Source: a virus. Taken from it: DNA of 32,070 nt. The DNA lies in the IMG/VR virus record IMGVR_UViG_3300035388_000080, positions 1 through 32,070 of that record. One strand, written 5' to 3'. The position numbers and the translations under genes are program-made. The notes under the pieces are model-generated. The model saw only the letters and a program-made list of their open reading frames with translations, was not told the origin of the DNA and did not search any database. Below are positions 22,174 through 29,713 of this stretch, piece by piece. The first letter of the stretch is position 1. The number at the start of each line of letters is the position of its first letter.

Positions 22174-24411
22174 TTAATCTTCAGCTGCTTTTCTGTGACG
22201 GCATTCAGGGTGATAGGGCGGGCTCTCAAAGCCTGCATCCTGCAATTGTTTGTCTGTCAGTTCTTCCAACTCTTCCGGGGAATATTCATTCGTGATGAAT
22301 GAAGGCAGGTCGGATACATCTTCAAATCCCTTTTCAACCACTTTAGATAGTCGTTTAGCTGCTATTTCGACATCAAAGACCCGTCCCACCATATTTGCGC
22401 AAAACGAGCAGATAGGAGCTGTTTTCGGCCCCACAATGCGGAATCTTTTGAACCCCGCCTCATGCAGCTTCATAGTCTGGCCAAAGTTCTGGATCCTGGA
22501 CATGGTGGTGTTCACCAGCTGGTTGATTTTTTTCCAGGTGGTTACCTTGACCATATCCTTGAATTCGCCCTGGAACGCCTTCATGGTCTTATCATCCCGG
22601 ATGTTCAGGCCCTTGGTGATGTACTCATTCTCCAGCCAGTTGATAAACTTTGTTCCCACCACCTTGTTTTTGGTCAGGTAGTTGCCTGATCCGAAGAAGA
22701 ATCGGTCAATGGCGGTCAGGTACCGGATAGCATTGGTGTCAGCCAGGTTGATATCAATACCGAACCTGGACCGGTTTTGTTTTTTGGGCATATCGCTATT
22801 GTCTTCAACCCGGTAGAACTGCCAGGCGTATTTGACATACTTGTCTGACACCTTGTTGGAGTTCGACTTTTTAAGATGCTTTAACAGCTCTTTATCAAAG
22901 GCTTTAAAAACCCCTTCAGCAAAGGCGGTTTCGTTGGCATAGCTTTTCCCGGCCGCTTTCAAAGCAGCTTTGATGGCATTGTCTTCACAAGGATCAAGGA
23001 CACTCCTGATGGCCTCTGCATAGTTTTGAACCCGTTTGTCGCTATCCTTGGCAAAGGCATGGGTATTGATTGCTGGCAGCGTTGGCCGTACAAATTCATA
23101 CCGTGATTTTTCCCGGTTGAACTTAAAGCTCAAGCCCGGATCCCGCTCGGGTGGACGCTGGCCCGTGGCCTCTTCATAACCAAGCTCCCTGGCCGCTTCA
23201 TCTTCACTGATAAACCCGGCATCTCGTTTGGCAACGACATTTTCAATCCGCTGACCCTCGGCCTCGGCACTTTCCTTTTCCTGGAAACCGCTATTCCCAT
23301 TGAACTTGACTGATACGCTTGCATTAATCCCGGACAATGAAAGGTCCAGGTTATAGCCCTTTTCAAGAAATCGTTTGGTAGTTCGGCGGCTGTTTAAAAG
23401 CCTTTTTGTCAGGCGTTCAAAATCAACACTGGCATAGGTTTCTGTGGTGGAATAGCTCCGACCCATCATGGACGGCGGGATATCCAGGGCAGACAGGATC
23501 TGTTCTTCATTCAGGTTGAAAATTGCTTTTGCACCGGCAGCTGCCGTGGAGCCCACATTGTTGTGCTTTGCTTCCTGATCATCATAATGGACGGCCACTC
23601 CTTTGGAAAAATTGGCTGTATAGCTCTTGGCATAAGCTTTTAACCGGGCCTGGAGTCTGGTTTTATGGGCAGCATCGCTTTCCCCTGGTTTCTTGTCAGG
23701 GATTTTCATGGAGACATCCAGGAATCCCAAAAGGCCCATTTTGCGGACGATATGGGCGATCCCGCCAATAGAATCAAGCTGGACCTCAATGTTCTTGAGT
23801 GCAGCATAGAACCCGGGGATCCCGTAAGGATCATCGTCCATGGTCTGGATCGGGTTGTAGCTGTAGGTCAGGGGATTCAGCTTTACATAGGCTTGATCAA
23901 AGGAACCGCCGGTGTACTGGTAAGGCTGGAAAACGCCATCATCACGCTTAAACCGGATGGACCTGACCGGCACCACAACAGCGTCCTTGATACCGTCTTT
24001 GATATTGTCAGCCACCACCCACTCTGCAGACAAGGCACCCATCAGCGAGATCTGCCGTAAGAAATGGTTGACCAGGCCGTCCACGCCACCGCCGGTCTTG
24101 TAAATTGTACTGGCCAGGCCATTGACCCGGTCAAGAACCGCCTCCGGACTTTTACCGTCAACTTCAATCTCATGACCGGTATTGCCAAGGTTGACAATGA
24201 TGGACAGGGCCTGGGATATATCAGGATTCCAGATGGATAAAAGTTCAAGGATGCCCAGATACTCCAGGGGGAACTTTGGAGTCTTGATACCGTAAAAACC
24301 TGCAAGGCGGCCCATGCCGGTGGCAAAATCCTCTTCAGGTACCGAAACCCGACCCGACTCAACATCCACGGTCTTTGGTGCCGGTCTTTTAAATCTATCC
24401 CAGAAACTCAT
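22174..24411 (-). CDS. Portal protein fused to MuF-type minor head domain
   Basis: A 745-aa protein. The N-terminal half (about 1-430) is a DUF935/Mu gp29-type portal (IVNLGNTGHEIEVDG, MGALSAEWVVADNI, PYQYTGG, ILSALDIPPSMMGRSYSTTETYASVDFERL is the typical late segment). The C-terminal part (about 600-745) is a MuF/SPP1 gp7-type minor head domain with Cys668 and Cys671 and the closing PPYHPECRHR motif. In Mu these are separate genes (gp29 and gpF/gp30). The ATG overlaps the terminase stop by one base (TGATG), so translation is coupled. No internal ribosome site was noticed at the junction. Confidence 0.9.
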   Translation of the reverse strand: MSFWDRFKRPAPKTVDVESGRVSVPEEDFATGMGRLAGFYGIKTPKFPLEYLGILELLSIWNPDISQALSIIVNLGNTGHEIEVDGKSPEAVLDRVNGLASTIYKTGGGVDGLVNHFLRQISLMGALSAEWVVADNIKDGIKDAVVVPVRSIRFKRDDGVFQPYQYTGGSFDQAYVKLNPLTYSYNPIQTMDDDPYGIPGFYAALKNIEVQLDSIGGIAHIVRKMGLLGFLDVSMKIPDKKPGESDAAHKTRLQARLKAYAKSYTANFSKGVAVHYDDQEAKHNNVGSTAAAGAKAIFNLNEEQILSALDIPPSMMGRSYSTTETYASVDFERLTKRLLNSRRTTKRFLEKGYNLDLSLSGINASVSVKFNGNSGFQEKESAEAEGQRIENVVAKRDAGFISEDEAARELGYEEATGQRPPERDPGLSFKFNREKSRYEFVRPTLPAINTHAFAKDSDKRVQNYAEAIRSVLDPCEDNAIKAALKAAGKSYANETAFAEGVFKAFDKELLKHLKKSNSNKVSDKYVKYAWQFYRVEDNSDMPKKQNRSRFGIDINLADTNAIRYLTAIDRFFFGSGNYLTKNKVVGTKFINWLENEYITKGLNIRDDKTMKAFQGEFKDMVKVTTWKKINQLVNTTMSRIQNFGQTMKLHEAGFKRFRIVGPKTAPICSFCANMVGRVFDVEIAAKRLSKVVEKGFEDVSDLPSFITNEYSPEELEELTDKQLQDAGFESPPYHPECRHRKAAED

Positions 24412-26066
24412 CAGCAGGCCTCCGCAAATTCGGGCAGTATATCCACAACCGTTGGTGCAACGTTGCTGCTGGCCGCCTGGGTGGCAAGTGCCTTTGCCCA
24501 GAAATGATCCGCATGGCCGGTCTGATCCGTCTTTTCTGCATCAAACCGGAAATGTTTGGTGGTGGTGGCGTATTTTTTTACGCTGTGAAGCGAATTACGA
24601 ATGGTGCTTTGTGCCGGGATCAGGCTGCCCCTGTCTTCAAAATTGTGTTTTAACCCGGTGGCCAGGGCTTCCTTATTTCCAGGGGTAAAAGGAATTTGCT
24701 CTACCTTGTCCCCGAAAAGATCATGAGCGTTTTCTGCCAATTGGGCACCGATGCCGCTTTCATCAATCCCGGCCCGGCGGAAACCGGACACACTTAAAAC
24801 CGTCTGCAACACTTGTTCCTGGACAAAGAAGGGTTGGGCTCTCAATTCAATGACCGCCACCGTTTGAAGGACATCCTTGATCTTTTGATCGACCCAGATC
24901 ACGGACAAATCCTTTTTCCGGCCGATATCCATGCCCACATAAACATCCCCCAGGAATTCAATTCCGTCAAAGATAGACAGGGGCAGCTCGGGCCGGGTTT
25001 TGGTCTCCTTGTAGAGGCCGTAGTTAACCAGGGCCTTCTTGATCAGTGAATCTACCCAGTCCGGTTCAGGGTTCAGCCTGGCATCCTCAACCGAAGAAAT
25101 CATCTCATGGGTTAAGAAAGCCGATACTTCATCAGATGGTATGCAACCGAATTCCTCATCCCAGGCATCATCATCGTTCAGGGCCAGTTTTAAATCTTCC
25201 GGCTCAATGGGCTGACCCTCTTCATCCTTCAGGTTAAGCCCCATTTCAACGGCATCGTAAATGCTGTAAAGATGCTTGCTCCAGCCGCCCCTTTCTCCGA
25301 CCCATTCATAATCCTTGCCGGTGAAGCTTTGCAGGGTTGGGGCGGAAAAGAACATCTCATAAAATTTATTACTCTTACCCTTGAAGGTGGAAATCATCCG
25401 GATCTTGTATCCCCGGGTGACCGTCGGGAACATGGCTGACCAGATTTCCCGGCTGGCCCGGTGGAGTGCAAACTCATCCAGGATAATGTTGGCACTCCAG
25501 CCCCTGGCCGTGTCCGGATTGGCTGGAAGTCCCACAAGCCGGGAACCGTTGGGCAGATTGATTTCAAGTTGCTTGTAGATGGTTTTGCCGTCTTCAGACA
25601 GGTATTCTGACTCTTCAGTGGCAATGGATGCCAAGGCCACATCAATGGCCTTCATGTGCATTTTAGCTTTATTGATCAGCTCCTTGGACTGGCGTTCCCC
25701 TGCAGATAAAAGCACCCAGGTAGTATTTGGGTGTTCGACACAATCCAGAACAGCTTCCAGGGCTGTAGAAAATGACTTGCCGCCCTGACGGGTGATGACA
25801 CCGATTTTAAACCGGCTCTGATCCTCAACCCATTGTTTTTGGTAATCTGTGAGCGGAACAAGAGGTCCCCTGTCCTTGACAATGGCAGCCTCATCGCCAG
25901 CCTGATCCGTCTGCTGGGGGACGGCACGTTTTCTCCTGTCAGCCGGGGAAACATCTGCAAAGGCGGTATCGGCCAGAAGAAAAAAAGCTCCTGCAACGAG
26001 GACAACCAGGAGGCATTTAAAGCTACTTGGAAATGCCGTAAATATCTTTGATGGTCTGTTTTGCAT
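24411..26066 (-). CDS. Terminase large subunit (Mu gp28-like)
   Basis: A 551-aa DNA packaging motor and nuclease. The ATPase shows a variant Walker A (TRQGGKSF, residues 92-99) and a Walker B with Asp197-Glu198 (NIILDEFA). Nuclease candidates are Asp380 (VGMDIGRKKDLS), Asp435 (IDESGIG) and Asp520 near HADHFWAKALA. The family body begins near residue 72 (LTDYQKQWVEDQSRFKIG). The first 38 residues look like a cleavable signal peptide ending Ala-Phe-Ala, which makes no sense for a cytoplasmic motor. AAGGA lies 10 bases before this ATG, so the start is plausible, but the N-terminus should be treated with doubt. It overlaps the small subunit gene by 44 bases. Confidence 0.92.
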   Translation of the reverse strand: MQNRPSKIFTAFPSSFKCLLVVLVAGAFFLLADTAFADVSPADRRKRAVPQQTDQAGDEAAIVKDRGPLVPLTDYQKQWVEDQSRFKIGVITRQGGKSFSTALEAVLDCVEHPNTTWVLLSAGERQSKELINKAKMHMKAIDVALASIATEESEYLSEDGKTIYKQLEINLPNGSRLVGLPANPDTARGWSANIILDEFALHRASREIWSAMFPTVTRGYKIRMISTFKGKSNKFYEMFFSAPTLQSFTGKDYEWVGERGGWSKHLYSIYDAVEMGLNLKDEEGQPIEPEDLKLALNDDDAWDEEFGCIPSDEVSAFLTHEMISSVEDARLNPEPDWVDSLIKKALVNYGLYKETKTRPELPLSIFDGIEFLGDVYVGMDIGRKKDLSVIWVDQKIKDVLQTVAVIELRAQPFFVQEQVLQTVLSVSGFRRAGIDESGIGAQLAENAHDLFGDKVEQIPFTPGNKEALATGLKHNFEDRGSLIPAQSTIRNSLHSVKKYATTTKHFRFDAEKTDQTGHADHFWAKALATQAASSNVAPTVVDILPEFAEAC

Positions 26067-26598
26067 GTTCGTCCAATTCCTTGGCTTGTTGAGGTTTGTC
26101 GGTCTTCTTGGTGTATTGCTTTTTCAGGTTTCCCCAGGTTCGAATCCCGGCTTCGATCTGTTTGAGATCCATGGTTTCCGGAGAGGAAATCATACCTGCT
26201 GCTTTAAACTCAATGGCTTTCCACAATTCATCAACCATCTCTTCCGGATCTGAAAAACTCATGTCCGGAACCGTTACCGGCATTTGCACAGGCTTGACTT
26301 TTCCCATGGCCACAGCAAGTTTTTCCATGGCAGCGACTGCATACACATCCTGTGCGGCTTTTGTGGACAGGGCATTTTTGAGCAGTTCAGCCCGAAGTAA
26401 AATCGTGGATTCTTCGATGGAGGCCTGAGCCTCCCGGTATTCTTTTCGTCTGGCAACCCACCCTTCATCCACGCCCCATTTTTTGAGCTGGGAAACAGAA
26501 ACACCGGCAACATCGGCAACCTGTTCGTAGGTCATGCCGTCGATAACATAATGCCCACGGGCATTAATCCGGGTTTCATATGGATAGGCTTCGGCCAT
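26023..26598 (-). CDS. Terminase small subunit
   Basis: A 191-aa protein directly before the large terminase. The N-terminal part contains a helix-turn-helix-like segment (MTYEQVADVAGVSVSQLKKWGVDEGWV, about 22-48), matching DNA-recognising small terminases of Mu-like phages (DUF1804/DUF3486-type). The middle is helical and the C-terminus (KKQYTKKTDKPQQAKEL) is basic. Its ATG overlaps the upstream stop by one base (TAATG). It should recognise the phage end for headful packaging. Confidence 0.85.
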   Translation of the reverse strand: MAEAYPYETRINARGHYVIDGMTYEQVADVAGVSVSQLKKWGVDEGWVARRKEYREAQASIEESTILLRAELLKNALSTKAAQDVYAVAAMEKLAVAMGKVKPVQMPVTVPDMSFSDPEEMVDELWKAIEFKAAGMISSPETMDLKQIEAGIRTWGNLKKQYTKKTDKPQQAKELDEHAKQTIKDIYGISK

Positions 26599-26846
26599 TA
26601 CGCAAGTCCCAGGGACTCGTTAATAGCAATAATTTCTGCCGTTATCTTCCGATACTGAATCAACTTTTCCGAAAGCTCAAACACCTGCCCACAGGCCAGT
26701 TCCTGATTGATTTCAGAAATAGATACATGGGGATTAAGTCCTGTCCGGATGCTGTCCCTCAATCCTGATATTGATAGTTCCAGTTTTTTCGCCTGCTGGA
26801 GTTTCTCCTGCTTCTGCCCCTGCCATACCAATCGTTCGCTGCTCAT
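26598..26846 (-). CDS. Small coiled-coil protein between holin and terminase
   Basis: An 82-aa, Gln/Glu/Leu-rich protein, nearly all helical (QGQKQEKLQQAKKLELSISGL, ELSEKLIQYRKITAEIIAIN). The start is ATG 26846 (MSSERL), which overlaps the holin stop by 4 bases (ATGA); a GTG at 26852 is less likely. The stop overlaps the small terminase ATG by one base. Mu-like phages carry small genes of unknown role here. It has no membrane segment, so a role in lysis is not evident. Confidence 0.75.
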   Translation of the reverse strand: MSSERLVWQGQKQEKLQQAKKLELSISGLRDSIRTGLNPHVSISEINQELACGQVFELSEKLIQYRKITAEIIAINESLGLA

Positions 26847-27193
26847 TTGCACACCTCTTTTTCTATTCGTTCAACAAGGGTTGTCATGGTCTGGGTGTTA
26901 AGGGTGACGATATCCTTAAGGTCATCTGCAAGGTCTGCATAGCGTTTCACCAGAGAGGCATTTGTCATATACATTTCTCTGAGGATCTGCATATCCTTGC
27001 TGTATTGTCTTAGGATTTCGTCGGTTTTTTGTTTGTCTACATACCAGATGCCAATAATGATACCTGTCGGTGCAAGACCAAACAGCATCATCAAAAAAAG
27101 AATCATAATAATTCCCGTTGGCCCGATCGCCATGATAATCGCATGCACAATTGTAAAAACCTCAGGGTTTGCCATCGCCGTTACCGGTTCCAT
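26843..27193 (-). CDS. Holin-like membrane protein
   Basis: The start is ATG 27193 (MEPVTAM), 116 aa, with AAAAAGGAG just upstream and a one-base overlap with the endolysin stop. Two closely spaced hydrophobic segments (about 12-37 and 38-51, rich in Ile, Met, Leu and Gly) are followed by a charged, helical domain (52-116). Location beside the endolysin makes a holin or holin-like lysis protein likely. The long helical tail is unusual for a small holin and could anchor it to a partner. Confidence 0.75.
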   Translation of the reverse strand: MEPVTAMANPEVFTIVHAIIMAIGPTGIIMILFLMMLFGLAPTGIIIGIWYVDKQKTDEILRQYSKDMQILREMYMTNASLVKRYADLADDLKDIVTLNTQTMTTLVERIEKEVCK

Positions 27194-27612
27194 CAGATCT
27201 CCTTTTTCGTGCTTAATAGTTCCCAATGCCCCAAATCATTAAACCACTGGTCGTTGACATCATGATCACCATCCCAGTCCCCGCCCCACCGAACCTTAAT
27301 CCCGAGTTCAGAAGCTTTCCCCAGAACAAACCCGGAAAACACATAGAACTGATTCGGCTCATTCCATGGGATCCCTTTTTTCTTGATCCATGGGGCGACA
27401 TCAGCCGCTTCAGACGGCATGACATTGTGCTTGCCTTCCGGCCATTTCACTTTTGACTTGCCCTGCTGATAAAGCTGATTCTGACGTCGTCTATTTCGGT
27501 GGCCTTCGATGACTGCACAGTCATATTCTTTGACGACAGCCCGGAAAAGTTCCTGGAGTAAGGGATGGCAGGTGTCTAATTGGAGATTGGATTTGTTCGA
27601 AAACTTTGGCAT
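27193..27612 (-). CDS. Endolysin, M15 peptidase (L-alanyl-D-glutamate peptidase-like)
   Basis: A zinc peptidase that would cut peptidoglycan stem peptides at lysis, 139 aa from ATG 27612 (AAAGGAGAG lies 9 bases upstream; an ATG at 27636 would add eight residues that come from the ribosome site). VanY/T5-endolysin-type ligands are visible: His62 in GKHN, Asp71 in the EAADVAPW segment, and His129 in DLGHWEL, with Asp126 a likely catalytic acid neighbour. There is no signal peptide, which fits holin-dependent release. It is the first gene after the predicted Mor-activated promoter. Confidence 0.88.
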   Translation of the reverse strand: MPKFSNKSNLQLDTCHPLLQELFRAVVKEYDCAVIEGHRNRRRQNQLYQQGKSKVKWPEGKHNVMPSEAADVAPWIKKKGIPWNEPNQFYVFSGFVLGKASELGIKVRWGGDWDGDHDVNDQWFNDLGHWELLSTKKEI

Positions 27613-27650
27613 TACATTGAACTCTCCTTTGCTCATTAATGGAATTCTCT

Positions 27651-27693
27651 TTTAAACAAGCGCAGGCTACCACCCTGTCCCGTTGCAGGTACA
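27651..27693 (-). promoter_or_regulatory. Candidate Mor-dependent middle/late promoter
   Basis: Between the early terminator and the endolysin, the minus strand has an imperfect inverted repeat TGTACC-N6-GGGACA (27693-27676, one mismatch, centre near 27684.5) and a TTTAAA (27656-27651) as candidate -10 with no good -35. A start about 7-10 bases on would place the dyad centre about 41-44 bases upstream. In Mu, Mor binds a dyad centred near -43.5 at Pm, which also lacks a proper -35. The assignment is an inference from geometry. Confidence 0.4.
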
Positions 27694-27711
27694 ATGATAC
27701 AGTTCAAAAAA

Positions 27712-27746
27712 AAATGACCCTCCCGATATTACTGGGAGGGTCATTT
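27712..27746 (-). terminator. Intrinsic terminator of the early operon
   Basis: A perfect 13-bp inverted repeat (27712-27724 with 27734-27746, 9-nt loop) lies 21 bases after the mor stop. On the minus strand the stem runs straight into a stretch of T, giving a strong Rho-independent terminator. It separates early genes from lysis and structural genes, as expected if Mor-driven transcription begins just beyond it. Confidence 0.92.
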
Positions 27747-27767
27747 AAAAAGGAAAGGTCAGGTGGA

Positions 27768-28076
27768 TTAAAACAAGGTCAACTGCTTTTCAACTATGCT
27801 GCTGGTTTTTTTTTGCTCTTCGATAATTTTGCGGATATGCCGTGTGGTAAGATCGTATTTTGCGGCAAGGGCCTTATGATTGAACCCGGTAAACTCTTTA
27901 TTGATACGTCGGTTCCGGGCTAAGCGGATAATGGATTCAACTTTTGGGACATACAAAGAATCACCGCCCAGGGCGGCAACAATTTTCTTAGCCGTTTCCA
28001 GGCCTGCCACCTCAACCAGCAGCGCCATGGAATCGTCATCAAAGTCTTTTGGTGTTATTTCATCCCATAAATCCAT
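27768..28076 (-). CDS. mor: Mor-family transcription activator
   Basis: A 102-aa protein of the Mor/C family that activates the phage middle or late promoters. The N-terminal half (about 15-45, MALLVEVAGLETAKKIVAALGG, then LYVPKVESI) is the dimerisation part with the typical Val-Pro strand; residues about 62-90 form a helix-turn-helix (FNHKALAAKYDLTTRHIRKII). It is somewhat shorter than Mu Mor (129 aa). It is the last gene of the early operon, followed at once by the terminator and its probable target promoter. Its ATG lies 2 bases after the stop of the 46-aa gene. Confidence 0.9.
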   Translation of the reverse strand: MDLWDEITPKDFDDDSMALLVEVAGLETAKKIVAALGGDSLYVPKVESIIRLARNRRINKEFTGFNHKALAAKYDLTTRHIRKIIEEQKKTSSIVEKQLTLF

Positions 28077-28078
28077 AT

Positions 28079-28219
28079 TTAGTCCCCGGAAATATCTCCT
28101 TCCCTCAATAATTTTTCAAGTCTTTTTTCGGCATCCTGTTTCGTGTAACCAGCCTCCTCACACCGGCGTACAAATGCGGCCCAATTCTCTTCTAAAAAAA
28201 AGACCATTACATGTTCCAT
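28079..28219 (-). CDS. 46-residue hypothetical early protein
   Basis: A short gene (start ATG 28219, stop TAA 28081-28079) with an excellent ACAGGAGGTC ribosome site. The product begins MEHVMVFFLEENWAAF, is helical and amphipathic, and contains CEEAGYTKQDAEKRLEKLL. It sits 2 bases before mor and is probably translated with it. I recognise no family. It could be a small helical regulator or adaptor acting on Mor or on a host protein. The strong ribosome site and tight spacing make it a credible gene. Confidence 0.75.
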   Translation of the reverse strand: MEHVMVFFLEENWAAFVRRCEEAGYTKQDAEKRLEKLLREGDISGD

Positions 28220-28240
28220 CGGACCTCCTGTGTTAATATA

Positions 28241-28423
28241 TTATTTGCCGGTGCAGGCATCAAAAATTTTATTTGCTATTCCGTATGGATCTTCCGTCCC
28301 TTCTTTAAGTACTGGCTCAAAATTTACTTTCACCTCGCAGCTACCTTTTGGCTCATCTGGTAGGGCAATTGTGATTTCCATCTCCTGGCCTGTTTCATCG
28401 CATTCATATTTTATCTTGATCAT
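28241..28423 (-). CDS. 60-residue hypothetical early protein
   Basis: A 60-aa strand-rich protein (MIKIKYECDETGQEMEITIAL, CEVKVNFEPVL) with three Cys and no recognised motif. ATAGGAGC precedes the ATG. It stands after a 90-bp stretch that contains direct and inverted repeats (see regulatory entry) and is followed by the 46-aa gene. Probably a small early protein acting on host metabolism or gene expression; this is a guess from location. Confidence 0.65.
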   Translation of the reverse strand: MIKIKYECDETGQEMEITIALPDEPKGSCEVKVNFEPVLKEGTEDPYGIANKIFDACTGK

Positions 28424-28443
28424 TCTTCAAGCTCCTATCTGGT

Positions 28444-28512
28444 TTCTATATTAGAGGCTGTAACCGCCGCCAATGTTGATTCTATATTACAAACCTTTCC
28501 GGTTTGCAATAT
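28444..28512. promoter_or_regulatory. Repeat-rich intergenic element in the early operon
   Basis: Two exact 10-bp direct repeats TTCTATATTA (28444-28453 and 28480-28489) and a 12-bp hairpin with a 5-nt loop (28484-28495 with 28501-28512, one position wobble on the minus-strand RNA) lie between the ASCH-like gene and the 60-aa gene. No T-run follows, so it does not read as a simple terminator. An operator, an internal promoter (TAATAT boxes on the minus strand) or an mRNA-processing hairpin are options. Confidence 0.45.
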
Positions 28513-28515
28513 CAA

Positions 28516-29079
28516 TTACGCTTCATCTACCCACACATTGACATAGGCATCTACAGTGATATTTTTGTTACAATCCTCGCATAAATGTTTTGATTTCCCC
28601 TCACCCACCTTGCCGACCATGTCATACCCATCAACAGTGACAGATACGGGCATTTCATTAATCTCAAATTCATGCTTACAATGAGGACAACAAATTGTAA
28701 CAGGCTCTGCAAATGTGTTTATATGGCTCACAATATTCTCCTTAAATCTTTTAAATTCGATTCTGTTGACCTCTTCAGTCGGTGGACACTCATTCGCCCG
28801 GCAAAACATATCAACAAAGCCACCGGGTGTTAAATTCGGGAAACCCTCCTTTACACACTCCTCCTGGGTAATGGTAAGCAGAACTTCCGATCGGGTAGAA
28901 ATGATCTGAATCGGATATAAAAGAACCTGCTTTTCACCTTTCTTCAGGCCCTGGCATTTCTCCATTGCATTGACGATGTCACCCGGCTTTAAAAACCACC
29001 AACCACAGCGCCGGGTGACACCCTTAGTTTCATCTCTCATCTGCTGTTGCGTGAGCCAGAAACTCATACCTCTTGGCAT
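28516..29079 (-). CDS. ASCH-like domain protein with zinc ribbon
   Basis: A 187-aa early protein. The N-terminal two-thirds resemble an ASCH/PUA-like fold (MSFWLTQQQMRDETKGVTRRCGWWFLKPGD, then VLLYPIQIIST, EGFPNLTPGGFVDMFCRAN), a family tied to RNA or modified-base binding. The C-terminal part has CCPHC at about 130 and CEDC at about 169, four Cys in pairs suggesting a zinc ribbon. AAGGAG precedes the ATG. It follows gemA and precedes the small genes and mor. A role in early control of host or phage RNA is possible but unproven. Confidence 0.72.
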   Translation of the reverse strand: MPRGMSFWLTQQQMRDETKGVTRRCGWWFLKPGDIVNAMEKCQGLKKGEKQVLLYPIQIISTRSEVLLTITQEECVKEGFPNLTPGGFVDMFCRANECPPTEEVNRIEFKRFKENIVSHINTFAEPVTICCPHCKHEFEINEMPVSVTVDGYDMVGKVGEGKSKHLCEDCNKNITVDAYVNVWVDEA

Positions 29080-29088
29080 AACTTCTCC

Positions 29089-29700
29089 TTAACCTACCAT
29101 GCAGGCTTTAGTCTTACGCCAATCTTCCAGATCCCGAACCTTGGCATATGCCGGAAGGGGATGCCCATTTGTCATAGCCGGAAAATGCTGGACGATATAA
29201 TAACAGACCTCAATATCCTCATAGGGTTCTTGCCACCAATCCGGGCCATGTTTCTTTTTCATTTGGTTCTCAAACATGCCCTTAAGGCCTTCAATGACCA
29301 CAAAGGCGTTATGGGATGTCTTCACCTGATCAATCTTGAACCGTTTTTTCATCCACTTTTGCAGGCCATTCTCAACCCGCCAGCTGATCAGGCCAGCCAC
29401 GGCATCTATTTTTGAAAGCTCTGCCGGGGATGCAAGAGCAACAAGCTTTCCAGATTTTTTGCCGGTGAATGATTTTCTTTTCATGTACTTTCTTTTTGTT
29501 GAGCGAATGACGAAACCCTTGCTGACAAAGTCATCAATTACATCTTCGGCCTGGGCATAACTCAGATCTGTGGTGCTCTCTTCCTTGAAACGATCCATGA
29601 GCATTGCCTTTTTATCATCCTTGTTCATGGCGAAATGAACACAGGCCATGCCAATGATTTGCCTTTGTTTTATGCTTGATTCACGATTTCTTTTATTCAT
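29089..29700 (-). CDS. gemA: GemA / Mu gp16-like regulator
   Basis: Start at ATG 29700 (MNKRNRES), 203 aa, right after AAAGGAG; the frame to 29733 runs into the preceding gene. The N-terminal part (KQRQIIGMACVHFAMNKDDKKAML, about 9-32; LSYAQAEDVIDDFVSKGFV) and the C-terminal part (ISWRVENGLQKWMKKRFKID, FVVIEGLKGMFENQ) match the DUF1018/GemA family of Mu-like phages. Mu GemA affects host gene expression and DNA supercoiling during early development. It follows the DUF3164 gene as in Mu relatives. Confidence 0.88.
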   Translation of the reverse strand: MNKRNRESSIKQRQIIGMACVHFAMNKDDKKAMLMDRFKEESTTDLSYAQAEDVIDDFVSKGFVIRSTKRKYMKRKSFTGKKSGKLVALASPAELSKIDAVAGLISWRVENGLQKWMKKRFKIDQVKTSHNAFVVIEGLKGMFENQMKKKHGPDWWQEPYEDIEVCYYIVQHFPAMTNGHPLPAYAKVRDLEDWRKTKACMVG

Positions 29701-29713
29701 CTTGAATTCTCCT

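Noticed and set aside
27613-27636. Upstream ATG at 27636 as the endolysin start
   Set aside because: The eight extra residues are encoded by the ribosome site AAAGGAGAG of the ATG at 27612, so the shorter form is more likely.
28484-28512. Hairpin as a transcription terminator inside the early operon
   Set aside because: No T-run follows on either strand in the right place, and genes continue downstream in the same direction, so it was kept as a regulatory element of unknown type.
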